From NCBI GenBank assembly GCA_037143175.1, contig JBAWZF010000025.1, positions 1 to 38,075 on the forward strand: a stretch of DNA of 38,075 nt, given 5' to 3'. A model generated the notes under the pieces. That model searched no databases, was not told where the DNA came from, and worked only from the letters and a program-made list of their open reading frames with translations. Positions 1 to 8,785 of this stretch are shown piece by piece. The stretch's first letter is position 1; the number at the start of each line of letters is the position of its first letter. The translations under genes and the position numbers were made by a program. Origin of the DNA: a bacterium (GTDB lineage: Bacteria > Verrucomicrobiota > Kiritimatiellia > CAIKKV01 > CAITUY01).

Positions 1-12
1 AACGGTCAGGGT

Positions 13-27
13 TGGCACCCCCCGAGC
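13..27 (+). promoter_or_regulatory. Weak candidate -24/-12 (sigma-54) promoter
   Basis: TTGGCAC at 13-18 (ending 18) is a perfect -24-type element, and the GG at 14-15 is followed after exactly ten bases by GC at 26-27, the canonical sigma-54 spacing. The -12 part (GAGCC) keeps only the GC dinucleotide, so this is a weak match. It would start transcription near position 39, about 118 nt before the flippase ATG. The window edge hides any upstream activator sites. Confidence 0.22.
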
Positions 28-156
28 CCCTCCCCAGTGTCTGAATCGCAGGTTTGCCTTCACTTGAATTCTTTCTTCAATTAGATTTTCTTTTATGCAT
101 AATGGCCTATATCAATTCACAATTTATTGGCTCGAAGTGTATTCACCTTCTTAAAT

Positions 157-1479
157 ATGGCTATCATGGCAGCACTAAAACAGGCGTCCGGGCGGTGGCG
201 GTCCCTGGCCACGGCCTCTGCACGGATGGCCGCGGTGGTATCGATTTTGGTTACGATGGCATTGGCATCCCGGCGACTGTCCGGGGAGGCATTTGGGTTT
301 TGGGCCATTTGTTTTGGGTTTATGAATTTCGGAATGGCGCTGGATTTAGGGTTTCGTTACGGGCTAGGAAACCGGATGGCGGCGTTGACGGCCCAGTCCG
401 ATTCCGAGAAAGCGCAAATCAACGTTTTTTGGACAGTTTTTCATGCCGAAAGTCTGATTGGCTTGGTGGGATTTACAATCTGTCTCGGTGTTCTTCCGTG
501 GTTTGATTGGGCGGGTCTATTCAAGATTAAATCTGCGGAACTTGCAGGGCAGGTGCAATGGCTGTTTCCGATGGTGTGCGGATTGGTGATGTTGAACCAA
601 CCGCTAACGGTGGCCGCTACGGTGTTTTTTGCCCGGCAGGAGATTGTTTTTGTCAGTCTTCTGGCCATTGTTCAATCGGTCATTCTGATCCTGATTTTTG
701 GGGTGGCGCTGTATGTGGGGAACGTTCCCTTTATTGTATTAAGTTTCTTTGGGGCTTATTTGTTGTGTGGGCTAGGGGTAACCTTGATTCTGATCAGGCG
801 GTATGGATGGAGTTGGCGTTGGGCGCCGTGGCGGGAGCAATGGAGCGTTCTGCGTTCATTTTTGAAGCCCAGTCTGGATTTCTTTGTCTTAGGTCTTTCC
901 TCGATGATGGCTGGATTTATTGGTCCGATCATCGCCGGTGCGGTAGGGGGGTTGGTGATGGCTGGCGATTTCACTTTGGTTCAACGGATTTTTGGTTTTT
1001 TGGTGACGATGCATCTGGCGCTTCTGTCGCCATTGGCTCCTGCGTATACCTATCATGCTCGACTTGGGGATTGGGATTGGATCCGGAATAAATTCCGGAT
1101 TTGTGTATGGAGGATTTGGCCGCTTATGTTTGTGGTCGGCGGTTTTGCTATTTGGCTTGGACATCCCCTGATCCTGCGTCTGTGGACGGGGCGGTGGATC
1201 ACTGATTACTGGCTTGCCGGATTGTTTGCACTAGGGGTAATTTTGAGCGGGTGGGTAAACACCCATTCCGTTTTATTGAACAGTCTGGGGATAGTCCGCA
1301 GGCAGGCTGTGTTGTCGGTGGTGATGCTGGTTCCGCTGGTCGGATTGCCGGTTGTGCTGGGGAAATATATGGGAGTCCACGGTGTGGCATTGGCCGCAGT
1401 AGGCTGTATTGCGCCGAGTACCCTGTTGTATGTGATGTGGGTGCGATCTGTGATTAATCGAAGACTTGTCAATATATGA
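157..1479 (+). CDS. Polysaccharide flippase (Wzx/MATE-like)
   Basis: A roughly 440-residue, very hydrophobic protein with about 12 predicted membrane segments across its whole length and short polar loops, the size and texture of oligosaccharide flippases of the Wzx/MVF (MOP) superfamily. Such proteins move undecaprenyl-linked repeat units across the inner membrane. I place the start at ATG 157; ATG 166 and an upstream TTG at 127 are in the same frame, and none has a strong ribosome binding site. The stop overlaps the next gene's ATG (ATGA), indicating translational coupling and one operon with the glycosyltransferases that follow. Family assignment rests on topology and context rather than a unique motif, so a related polysaccharide exporter cannot be excluded. 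Confidence 0.8.
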   Translation: MAIMAALKQASGRWRSLATASARMAAVVSILVTMALASRRLSGEAFGFWAICFGFMNFGMALDLGFRYGLGNRMAALTAQSDSEKAQINVFWTVFHAESLIGLVGFTICLGVLPWFDWAGLFKIKSAELAGQVQWLFPMVCGLVMLNQPLTVAATVFFARQEIVFVSLLAIVQSVILILIFGVALYVGNVPFIVLSFFGAYLLCGLGVTLILIRRYGWSWRWAPWREQWSVLRSFLKPSLDFFVLGLSSMMAGFIGPIIAGAVGGLVMAGDFTLVQRIFGFLVTMHLALLSPLAPAYTYHARLGDWDWIRNKFRICVWRIWPLMFVVGGFAIWLGHPLILRLWTGRWITDYWLAGLFALGVILSGWVNTHSVLLNSLGIVRRQAVLSVVMLVPLVGLPVVLGKYMGVHGVALAAVGCIAPSTLLYVMWVRSVINRRLVNI

Positions 1480-2450
1480 AGCCATTTCTTTCCATTACGA
1501 TTCCCACATACAACCGGGCGAACTGTTTGAAAAAAGTACTCGATGCTGTGCTGCTCCAGGTGTCGGATAAGCCAGAGGTTGAGGTGGTTATTTCAGATAA
1601 TGCCTCGACGGATGATACGCCGGGCCTTTGTGCGGAGTACGTTCAAAAAAGCGCGCAGGTTCGGTATTTTCGGAATGAAACCAACACTGGTTTCGATGGT
1701 AATGTGCTTGCTTGCGTCCAGCGCGCGGAAGGGAACTATGTGAGTTTCTTTTCGGATGACGATCTGCCGGCGCCTGGTCATTTTGCGGCGATACTAAAAC
1801 AGGTGAGGGCATATCAACCAAGTATTATGTATGTGAATCATGCGCCTTTTTTATATGATAATCCTACATATCTTCGGCCCCCAATGGCGCCTGTATCGAA
1901 AGAGGTGATAAGTGAGGGAAAAGTCTTTTATCTGAAATTTGGATTGGGGTTCATATCTTCATTGACAGTGCATGCTGAACTTGCCCGTACCTTTGTTAAC
2001 AAAGTAGTAGTAGGGCGAGGGACGGCGCATGTTGACATAGCTGCGCGTATGGCGTTGGCCAATTGCGGGCCATTTGTATACGATGGCTCTTTGGTCGTTT
2101 TGGCTCGTTACAATGAATCCGCCTATTCTAATATTTTAAGGTATGGGGTCATGAATATTACCTTGCTGCATCAAGAATTGCTGCAAGAGGGGTTATTGTC
2201 TGAGGGGGAATTAATGGCGCTGAAGAGAGGGGTTATTGTGCGTGGGCTGCCGCGAAGCATTCTGGCGGATCGATGTCAGGGAGCATCGGGGGTAAAAGAG
2301 CGGGAAGTTCGGGCTTTGTACGGAGGGGATCCGCTCTATTACTTCTTGGCTTATCCCCTTCTGGTTTTTCCTTCCCCGTTGGTTCGCGTGATGGCCAGAC
2401 CGCTACGTTCAGTCGTCCGTTATTGGAGGCGATGGTATTATGCCAGTTGA
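1476..2450 (+). CDS. Family 2 glycosyltransferase
   Basis: Transfers a sugar from a nucleotide donor onto a growing glycan on the cytoplasmic face of the membrane. The N-terminal GT-A fold is clear: LSITIPTYNRA at residues 5-15, VVISDNASTDDT around 38-48, and the metal-binding acidic cluster SDDD at 93-96. The C-terminal third is less conserved and ends in a basic, partly hydrophobic tail that may touch the membrane. The protein resembles abequosyltransferase-like GT2 enzymes, but donor and acceptor cannot be read from sequence. It starts in a 4-nt ATGA overlap with the flippase gene and overlaps the next GT2 gene by 11 nt. Confidence 0.88.
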   Translation: MKPFLSITIPTYNRANCLKKVLDAVLLQVSDKPEVEVVISDNASTDDTPGLCAEYVQKSAQVRYFRNETNTGFDGNVLACVQRAEGNYVSFFSDDDLPAPGHFAAILKQVRAYQPSIMYVNHAPFLYDNPTYLRPPMAPVSKEVISEGKVFYLKFGLGFISSLTVHAELARTFVNKVVVGRGTAHVDIAARMALANCGPFVYDGSLVVLARYNESAYSNILRYGVMNITLLHQELLQEGLLSEGELMALKRGVIVRGLPRSILADRCQGASGVKEREVRALYGGDPLYYFLAYPLLVFPSPLVRVMARPLRSVVRYWRRWYYAS

Positions 2451-3495
2451 CCAGGTGAGACTCTCAATTACGATTCCTACATTTAATCGGGCGGAGTGTT
2501 TGCGTGAATGTTTGGAAAGCATTCGCGTTGCACTTTCTTCCGTGCAGGCGAAAGGGCAGTGTGAGGTTGTTATCTCTGATAACGACAGCACGGATCATAC
2601 TGGTTTGGTGGTCAAGGCCTTTGAGAAAGATATCCGGATCCGCTATTTCAGGCAGTCAACCAATATCGGGGCTCATGCCAATTTCAGGGCGGTGGCTGCG
2701 TTGGCTAATGGTACCTATGTGTGGATATTAGGCGATGATGACAAGATCGTTCCTGAGGCGGTGCGCAAGATTCTTGAGGGTTTGGAAAAAGGGATTGGGG
2801 CGGTTGTTTGTAATGTTTCCATATATGATCATAGTTTCAGTCGGGTGATACGTCCGCGCTTTATAGAAGTGTCCGAAAACATCATATTCAATGAACCGGA
2901 TCAGGTGTTGGCGAAACTGGGAATTCATGTCGGATATATCTCCGGGGTGATTCTCAACCGGCAGGCATTTCTCAACGTTCCTCTGGCGGACTATCAACGG
3001 TTTGATCAAGGGGGGAGTTGCTTTATGTATGCTGCGTATTTAGTGCTACGTGCAAGCGGCAGGGTTTTGTTTTTAGCCGAACCACTGGTCATGAACCGCG
3101 GGGGGGAAGGGGAGTCGCAATATTTTGGGGATGGAGATTCTGCTGCATCGCCGTTGGACAGGTGGTGGATTACAACTTTTGCGGTTGGGTTTCCTCAGGC
3201 ATTGGCTGCTTTACAGCCCTGCGGCTATTCCTTTCGGGCTATTAGGACTGCCTATGCGCATACTACGCTGTTCTACCTGTTGCCCCGACTGATGTTTCTG
3301 AAAAATGCTGGTCGACCAGTTAGGGGGCTTGTCCGTGAAGGGGTTCGCAATATGGCGGCATCTTGGACGGTGTGGTGCCTTTTATTGCCCGCAGCCGTGA
3401 TGCCTGGTGCTGTGTTGCGAGGCTTGAAATTTATCAAATGCCGATTAGTGAAGTGGATAAAAGAGGAGTCAGAGCATGAACCAGTCGATATTTGA
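2440..3495 (+). CDS. Family 2 glycosyltransferase
   Basis: A second GT2 enzyme, clearly a paralogue of the upstream gene: LSITIPTFNRAECL at residues 8-21, VVISDNDSTDHTG near 43-55, and an acidic GDDD cluster at 98-101 for nucleotide-sugar and metal binding. A hydrophobic, basic C-terminal segment suggests membrane association. ATG 2440 lies inside the end of the previous gene, and the 3' end overlaps the following methyltransferase start by 20 nt, so the genes are very likely co-translated. Sugar specificity is unknown. Two similar GT2 genes in tandem suggest duplication and divergence, with each adding a different residue of the repeat unit. Confidence 0.88.
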   Translation: MPVDQVRLSITIPTFNRAECLRECLESIRVALSSVQAKGQCEVVISDNDSTDHTGLVVKAFEKDIRIRYFRQSTNIGAHANFRAVAALANGTYVWILGDDDKIVPEAVRKILEGLEKGIGAVVCNVSIYDHSFSRVIRPRFIEVSENIIFNEPDQVLAKLGIHVGYISGVILNRQAFLNVPLADYQRFDQGGSCFMYAAYLVLRASGRVLFLAEPLVMNRGGEGESQYFGDGDSAASPLDRWWITTFAVGFPQALAALQPCGYSFRAIRTAYAHTTLFYLLPRLMFLKNAGRPVRGLVREGVRNMAASWTVWCLLLPAAVMPGAVLRGLKFIKCRLVKWIKEESEHEPVDI

Positions 3496-4213
3496 CCAGT
3501 ATACCTCCACTTGCATGTTAGCGGAAGGTGATCCGAGTGCTGCTTTGGCGTGGGGCAAAGTCTACTTCCGAAAATGTATTCTCCCGCACCTTCCCCCCCG
3601 TCGCGAAACTAGAATATTGGATTGCGGATGTGGTTATGGACGAATGCTTAAGGCTTTGCAAGAATCCGGATACCAGAATGTTGAGGGTGTAGACTGCAGT
3701 TTGGAGCAGGTGCAATATGCGCAACAAGTTTTGGGTCTTCAAGGAGTGATTTGTGCTGATGCGGTGGAATTTCTGAAGGGACGGGAGTCCTTTTTCGATG
3801 TTATTCTCATTCTGGATGTTTTGGAACATCTCGAGGTTGATCAAACCATCGAATTGTTGAAAATCGCCCGAAAGCGAATGGCGCCAGGGGGGATTGTTGT
3901 GATACAAGTACCTAATGCGCTTTGCCCAATGAACCTTTATCGATATCTCGATATTACGCATCAACGTGCCTATTCTGTAAACAGTTTATCGCAAACACTG
4001 CGGCTGGCGGGGTATGCCGCTTTTAGTTTCTATTCAATTCCGCCCTTGCCTTTTGGCTGGCGGGGGCGTTTCCGGAATTGGCTTTGGCGGCTGATCCTGA
4101 ATCCTGTAATTCATGGCTTTATGTGGGTTATTCATGGGTCTATTGCCGGTAAAATATTTTCGGGTAACTTCCTTGCGGTTGTACCGGCCCCTGCTCGACA
4201 AACTTCGGCATGA
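3476..4213 (+). CDS. SAM-dependent methyltransferase (class I)
   Basis: A 245-residue Rossmann-fold methyltransferase. Motif I is ILDCGCGYGRM (about residues 47-57), followed by an acidic strand end (EGVDCS, near 70-75) and the motif IV-like DVILILDVLEHLE (near 104-116), typical of methyltransferase family 11/23 proteins. The C-terminal 60 residues carry hydrophobic stretches. In glycan loci such enzymes methylate sugars or polyprenyl-linked intermediates; the substrate here is not determinable. It overlaps the end of the upstream GT2 gene by 20 nt. A 161-nt non-coding gap follows, the only sizeable break in the first eleven genes. Confidence 0.83.
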   Translation: MNQSIFDQYTSTCMLAEGDPSAALAWGKVYFRKCILPHLPPRRETRILDCGCGYGRMLKALQESGYQNVEGVDCSLEQVQYAQQVLGLQGVICADAVEFLKGRESFFDVILILDVLEHLEVDQTIELLKIARKRMAPGGIVVIQVPNALCPMNLYRYLDITHQRAYSVNSLSQTLRLAGYAAFSFYSIPPLPFGWRGRFRNWLWRLILNPVIHGFMWVIHGSIAGKIFSGNFLAVVPAPARQTSA

Positions 4214-4227
4214 TCTTATGTTAAGAT
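4213..4227. repeat. Short hairpin at methyltransferase stop
   Basis: ATCTTA at 4213-4218 and TAAGAT at 4222-4227 form a 6-bp stem with a 3-nt loop immediately after the stop codon of the first methyltransferase gene. No T-run follows, so it is not a convincing intrinsic terminator; it may only stabilise or attenuate the transcript. Confidence 0.25.
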
Positions 4228-4336
4228 TCATCCTGAGATGAGATGAATAGGACGAGCTTGTAATGAGCTTGAATCTAGCCTTGCATGTATATATTTATAT
4301 AAATCTCAAGGAAATACAAGCCTTCAGGGGTATGCG

Positions 4337-4351
4337 GAATTACGGTAATTC
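4337..4351. promoter_or_regulatory. 7-bp palindrome upstream of second methyltransferase
   Basis: GAATTAC at 4337-4343 and GTAATTC at 4345-4351 are exact inverted repeats around one base, 23 nt before the ATG at 4375. Such compact dyads are typical of dimeric-regulator operators or of small RNA hairpins. The preceding 4285-4303 is strongly AT-rich and could hold a promoter, but I find no well-spaced -35/-10 pair. This is the one place in region 1 where an internal transcription start or control point is likely. Confidence 0.35.
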
Positions 4352-4374
4352 GATCCGATTGCGGGGTGAGTGAT

Positions 4375-5040
4375 ATGAAAAAATTACGAAATTTGATTAA
4401 ACAGTGTTTTTCGCCTATTTATTGGCCGCATTTGGAGGCCATTTCGCTGCATATGCGTTGTATGCGCTACTTGTTGTTTGGTCGTCCGGTTACTCGGTGT
4501 GAGACTTTCAAGGCACATGCGCGGCGGTTACGCGAGGGTTTTTTTGAGAAGTATTGTCGTGGTCGTGGATTGGACATCGGATATGGAGGCGATCTGATTG
4601 TGCCTCATGCGGAAGGGTTTGAAATTGAGCACGGGGATGCGGGGCAACTGCCCAGGGTGCAGCGTGGGGTATATGATTTTGTGAGTGCCTCTCATTTACT
4701 GGAACATATGTGTAGTCCAGAGGCGGCTCTGAAGACGTGGTGGGAATGCGTGCGGCCAGGCGGAGTATTGATCCTGTTTGTGCCTCATCGGGATTTGTAT
4801 GAGAAACGCACCACCTTGCCGTCGTGTTGGAATCCCGACCATAAATGGTTTTTCCTTCCGGAGTGTGATGATCCGCCGCATACATTGGGGATGGTGCCGT
4901 TACTTCGCAGGAGTCTGCAGGATTTCCAGATAGAAATCCTGCGGGTGTGCGACGAAGGTCACAGCATCAATGACCCTGAACGGCATAGTGATGGTGAATA
5001 TTCAATTGAAGTTGTGATACGAAAACAGACATTCCAATAA
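4375..5040 (+). CDS. SAM-dependent methyltransferase-like protein
   Basis: A 221-residue protein with a class I methyltransferase core. GRGLDIGYGGD (about residues 60-70) replaces the usual G-x-G-x-G, a hydrophobic strand and SASHLLEHM (near 102-110) stand at the motif IV position, and WWECVRPGGVLILFVPH (near 118-134) is a strong motif VI. I prefer ATG 4375, preceded by a GGGGTGAG ribosome binding site; a GTG at 4366 is in frame. Homologues often occur with glycosyltransferases and modify sugars or predict sugar-linked substrates. Motif I is somewhat degenerate, so activity is likely but not certain. Confidence 0.75.
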   Translation: MKKLRNLIKQCFSPIYWPHLEAISLHMRCMRYLLFGRPVTRCETFKAHARRLREGFFEKYCRGRGLDIGYGGDLIVPHAEGFEIEHGDAGQLPRVQRGVYDFVSASHLLEHMCSPEAALKTWWECVRPGGVLILFVPHRDLYEKRTTLPSCWNPDHKWFFLPECDDPPHTLGMVPLLRRSLQDFQIEILRVCDEGHSINDPERHSDGEYSIEVVIRKQTFQ

Positions 5041-5064
5041 GAGTCGACTTCAGGAAGGGCGCCG

Positions 5065-6270
5065 GTGATCGCCGATCCTGTTGGTGTCTCAGGTTTTGAA
5101 GAAAGTTCGCCTCTACCGATGTTCCCTTCCTCCATGTATTTCGTTAAAAAGGCAAACTGGCTGATTGCCCTGATGGTTGAAGGCTTGGCGCCTTTGTTCC
5201 GGGCGTATGCTTTTCGAAAATGCGGGAGGGCAGTATCGAATCCGCATGCTTGGAAACGGGCGCTGGTGGTGGGAGACAACCACATTGGTGACATTCTCTA
5301 CCGAACCTGTTCTTTGGTCGCGCTCAAGCAGGGTTTGCCGGAGTGTGAATTTTACTATTTGACTGCTCCGAACACAGCGGCGTTGCTGGAAGGAAATCCA
5401 GCCATCCGGGCTGTGTTGCCATGGGCCCGCTCTGGTTCGCCACTGGATCTTCTCCCTTGCCATGAGGCGGAGTTGAAGAAGTTAGGCTTTGACGCATTGC
5501 TGTCGACTAATGCCGTCCGATATTGGCCGGAGTTGGCTTTGGCTGTTCGGCTCGGGATTCCAAACCGCGTCGGGTACATCTATAAGGGCTTTTCCGGGTG
5601 GGTGACGCACCCCATGCCGATTCGGTATCCGCAGTCCTATCCGGCCTATTTCCGCGGATATGTCGCTGCGCTTACAGGGCAGGAGCCGGCATGGCCGCTG
5701 TGTCCACGGCTCTATCCACGGCAAACCGATCAGGAGGAGGCGGATGGGATCTGGCTGCAACTGGGGTTGGATGTACAGAGGCCGACGCTTGCCTGCTTTA
5801 TGACAACCCGGCAACCGATAGGTGCCATGCCGATGAATCTGATGGGGGGAATTCTAAGTGAGGTCAGGCAACAGACCGGTGCGCAGATACTCCTGCTGGG
5901 GGCAAAGGATGATGCCGCCATTTTGGAACGAACTAACCGGCAGTACGGATTAGCAGCCAGTATTCTGGCTGGTTCACTTGGGTTGCGGGCGCTGCCGAGT
6001 TTCCTTCAACGTTGTGATGCAGTATTAACGTCTGATTCGGGCCCCCGCCACTTAGCGAATGTAGCGAAAGTGCCTGTGTTCTTTTTTCGAAATCTCTGGT
6101 TTTCCAGTGTCGAGGCGGGATGTTATGCGGCTACCGAAGTGGATCTTTGTCCCCCTGATATACAGCGACTGGGGGACAGCCAGCAAAGGTTGGTGCTGGC
6201 TCAGTTGTCGGCAGTTGACGTGGCGAACCGTGTAGTCAAAGTTCTTCGAAATAAGGGTAAGCCATCATGA
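5065..6270 (+). CDS. Family 9 glycosyltransferase (heptosyltransferase-like)
   Basis: A GT-B fold enzyme of the ADP-heptose:LPS heptosyltransferase family. The N-terminal half has VVGDNHIGDILYRTC (about residues 70-84), the family's GD-x-I-x-x-x-P-like acceptor motif; the C-terminal half has LTSDSGPRHLANVAKVPVFFF (near 325-345), matching the family's T-x-DSG-x-x-HLA nucleotide-sugar signature. The GTG start at 5065 has a good AGGAAGG site upstream; an ATG at 5119 is an alternative. The C-terminal ATGA overlaps the next gene. Heptose is the family's classical donor, but many GT9 proteins in polysaccharide loci use other sugars. Confidence 0.83.
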   Translation: MIADPVGVSGFEESSPLPMFPSSMYFVKKANWLIALMVEGLAPLFRAYAFRKCGRAVSNPHAWKRALVVGDNHIGDILYRTCSLVALKQGLPECEFYYLTAPNTAALLEGNPAIRAVLPWARSGSPLDLLPCHEAELKKLGFDALLSTNAVRYWPELALAVRLGIPNRVGYIYKGFSGWVTHPMPIRYPQSYPAYFRGYVAALTGQEPAWPLCPRLYPRQTDQEEADGIWLQLGLDVQRPTLACFMTTRQPIGAMPMNLMGGILSEVRQQTGAQILLLGAKDDAAILERTNRQYGLAASILAGSLGLRALPSFLQRCDAVLTSDSGPRHLANVAKVPVFFFRNLWFSSVEAGCYAATEVDLCPPDIQRLGDSQQRLVLAQLSAVDVANRVVKVLRNKGKPS

Positions 6271-7715
6271 TTAATGCAGTCATAATGCGTCGTGTCACAC
6301 AGATCGGGATCGCGGCTGCTATGGTGGGGGCCACAGTCTATTTGCTTAATACTGTTGCCGAGCAGGGAGTATGGGGGTTGGCGGCTGTTTTGATTTGGAT
6401 ATTACCACTCTTGTGGATTGTTTTTGGGGGGGCACGGTGGTGGATGTTGATGCCCTTGGCCGTGGCGTTTGGCGGAACATTTATATTGGAACACAAATTG
6501 TTTACGCATGAAATTGCTTTGCCGATTTGTGTTCTGGCCCTCTTGCCGCTTTTAGCATCTAGGCGGCAGGAGAAAATTGCGCGCGAACCGATGACTTCGG
6601 CGTTATGGCTTCTGTTGGCCTTGTTCATCATGAATTTGATTAGAAGTCTTCTGCTTTCCCAATGGGAGGGGCTTGGTGGCGGGGGAAGTATTTCAAGAGC
6701 CTATTTTCATGGCCTATGGGCGATTCTCTTTTTGATTGTGTTTTACCTCTATGGTTCGACACGATCCGTGAAGTGGTTGTTGATCCTTCTGTATTCAACT
6801 TATTTGCTTCGTGCGCTGGCTGGAGTGATTTCGTTCCTTGTTGGGCAGCAGGTCCAAATCCCCTATTTGAATTTTGTAGTGGGCGGAGGGGGCTTTGCAG
6901 ACCTTCGTTTCACGGGAATTCAATTGGTTTTGATCGCGTTTGCTTGCTTTCAATATATCCCCTCACGATGGGGTAAGGTGATGAATCTTGGAGTCATTGG
7001 CCTCTCGGTTTGGCTGGTGCTTATTGGGGGAGGACGGGCGAGTTTGGGGATGATGTGTGTCATTCCCGTCGCGTGGGCGGTCATTCGGCGTCGTTATGGA
7101 TGGTTTTCTGTGGCATGTGGCCTTGTTGTTATGATGGTGGTTATTTTGAACCAGAGCCCTAATTTAATCTATCGTTTCCCGGTTGAGGCTCAACGGACTA
7201 TGTCAATTCTCGTGGGAGAATCATCGACTCAGTGGCTGAATTGGCACAGCGATGTGAGAGCTAGCAATGAGTGGCATAAACGGCTATCAGAGTTGGGAAT
7301 GGATCGATGGACGGAATCGGTGGCAACTATTGTTTTTGGAAACCAGATAGAACCTTTTGATGACCTGTATGAAGCTTATTCCGCCACCTTTGAGGATAGG
7401 GCACATGTTGCATCCCGTCAGGGATTGTATGAGTCTGGCTTGTGGACACTTTTATCCCCGATGGGGCTGGCGGGAGGTCTGTTGTATGCTTACCTTTTCT
7501 GGTTTTTGCTCAGGGGTCCGCTTCGTGTTTTGCGGGAGGAAGGCGTTTGTGGATTAGCGCATGTGTTTTACTTTCTGGCTGTGCTGGAGATAGTTATTTG
7601 GTCCATTTTCTGCTGGATATCCGGAGGCTATCCGAGCCATGAACTACTCATGGCCGGCATTGCCAAGGCAGTGTATGAAGATCGTAAGCGATCCCAGCCA
7701 GGGGACCTCGTATGA
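6267..7715 (+). CDS. O-antigen ligase/polymerase-like membrane protein
   Basis: A 482-residue polytopic membrane protein with about 11-12 hydrophobic segments and one large polar loop (roughly residues 300-400), the layout of the Wzy/WaaL superfamily. The motif-like stretch LVLIGGGRASLGM (about 250-262) corresponds to the conserved G-R/S-R-G region before the periplasmic loop. Such proteins polymerise or ligate lipid-linked glycans in the periplasm. It starts in a 4-nt overlap with the GT9 gene before it and ends in a 4-nt overlap with the next GT9 gene. A second, distinct member of this superfamily is encoded at 14821-16215, so polymerase and ligase roles may be split between them. Confidence 0.75.
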   Translation: MINAVIMRRVTQIGIAAAMVGATVYLLNTVAEQGVWGLAAVLIWILPLLWIVFGGARWWMLMPLAVAFGGTFILEHKLFTHEIALPICVLALLPLLASRRQEKIAREPMTSALWLLLALFIMNLIRSLLLSQWEGLGGGGSISRAYFHGLWAILFLIVFYLYGSTRSVKWLLILLYSTYLLRALAGVISFLVGQQVQIPYLNFVVGGGGFADLRFTGIQLVLIAFACFQYIPSRWGKVMNLGVIGLSVWLVLIGGGRASLGMMCVIPVAWAVIRRRYGWFSVACGLVVMMVVILNQSPNLIYRFPVEAQRTMSILVGESSTQWLNWHSDVRASNEWHKRLSELGMDRWTESVATIVFGNQIEPFDDLYEAYSATFEDRAHVASRQGLYESGLWTLLSPMGLAGGLLYAYLFWFLLRGPLRVLREEGVCGLAHVFYFLAVLEIVIWSIFCWISGGYPSHELLMAGIAKAVYEDRKRSQPGDLV

Positions 7716-8785
7716 AGCCGGTGCTTGTCGTGATTGAATGGCACAGACTGGGGGATGCTATTCTCGCATTGCCGTTTATAAATGGGGCACTTGCCGCTTT
7801 CGACGTACGGGTGATATGTACGTCACTAACGAAGCCTGTTTTCGAGATGATTTTGCCCCCCGAGCATGTTGTGGTATGTGAACCACCCTGGGAAGGTGGA
7901 GGATTGCAGGCTTGGAAGCAATCCCTGCGCACACTCCGTACGCTTTGTCCTGCGGTGGTTATGTCGGTGTGGGCGGATGTGAGGGTTCACATGTTAATGG
8001 CCTTAAGTCAGGCGCCCCGGCGAGTTGGATTCCCAATGACGGAAGTGAACTACTATGCCAGTCGCGTGCCGTGGCGGCGACGGAATCGCTTACTTGGAAG
8101 AATGATCGAGGGTCTGGGGCCCATGGTGTTGGGGCGCCCCTTGTTGACCGATACGTTGCATCGCACTAATGTATCTCAATCTCATTTACTGGCCTGGCGG
8201 CAGATCGCTGAAGTTGTCGCGGTGGCTTGGTCAACCACAACGCCGTGGATGAACACCAAACCTTTTGAACGCCCTATTCCTCACCACAAGCCCCTATGGT
8301 TGATTCATCCCGGGGCGCGGAAGGCGGTTCGACAGTGGCCTGCTGAACGTTTTGAAGAAGTGGTGAAAACGTTAGTTGAGACCGGACATCCTGTGGTGGT
8401 GGTCAAACCGCCAGATAGCCCCGGTTTGTCCATAGAGCATTCCTTGATATATTCTGTGGCGCCCGGATCCTTTTCTGAGCTGGCTAGTCTGGTGAATTGT
8501 GTCGATGCTGTTCTATGTAATGATTCCGCGGTAAGTCATCTTGCGGCCGCTCTTGGACGAAAAGTGGTATGTATCTTTGGCCCCATGGATCCGAATATCT
8601 ATGCTCCCTATGGCAATGAGTCGCATGTGGTGGTTCGGGATGTGTGTCCTTGGCGGCCCTGTTTAGACACTTGCCGAATGTCGTCCCCAATATGCGTGGA
8701 AGCCGTCACCGGAGAAATGGTGTACAGCGAAATGGTTGCTGTGGAGCATGAATTGTCCGAGATTCAGGCGAAGGAACTTACATGA
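7712..8785 (+). CDS. Family 9 glycosyltransferase (heptosyltransferase-like)
   Basis: A 357-residue GT9 enzyme. The N terminus VIEWHRLGDAILALPFI (residues 6-22) is the family's R-x-x-GD-x-x-x-x-x-P motif, and the C-terminal half has LIHPGARKAVRQWP (near 194-207) and VLCNDSAVSHLAAALGRKVV (near 266-285), the nucleotide-sugar binding signature with the usual IFGP-x-D-P that follows. It is therefore a more canonical heptosyltransferase than the GT9 at 5065. Both ends overlap neighbours by four bases. Substrate is unknown, but two GT9 genes in one locus suggest a glycan with two heptose-like or related residues. Confidence 0.87.
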   Translation: MKPVLVVIEWHRLGDAILALPFINGALAAFDVRVICTSLTKPVFEMILPPEHVVVCEPPWEGGGLQAWKQSLRTLRTLCPAVVMSVWADVRVHMLMALSQAPRRVGFPMTEVNYYASRVPWRRRNRLLGRMIEGLGPMVLGRPLLTDTLHRTNVSQSHLLAWRQIAEVVAVAWSTTTPWMNTKPFERPIPHHKPLWLIHPGARKAVRQWPAERFEEVVKTLVETGHPVVVVKPPDSPGLSIEHSLIYSVAPGSFSELASLVNCVDAVLCNDSAVSHLAAALGRKVVCIFGPMDPNIYAPYGNESHVVVRDVCPWRPCLDTCRMSSPICVEAVTGEMVYSEMVAVEHELSEIQAKELT

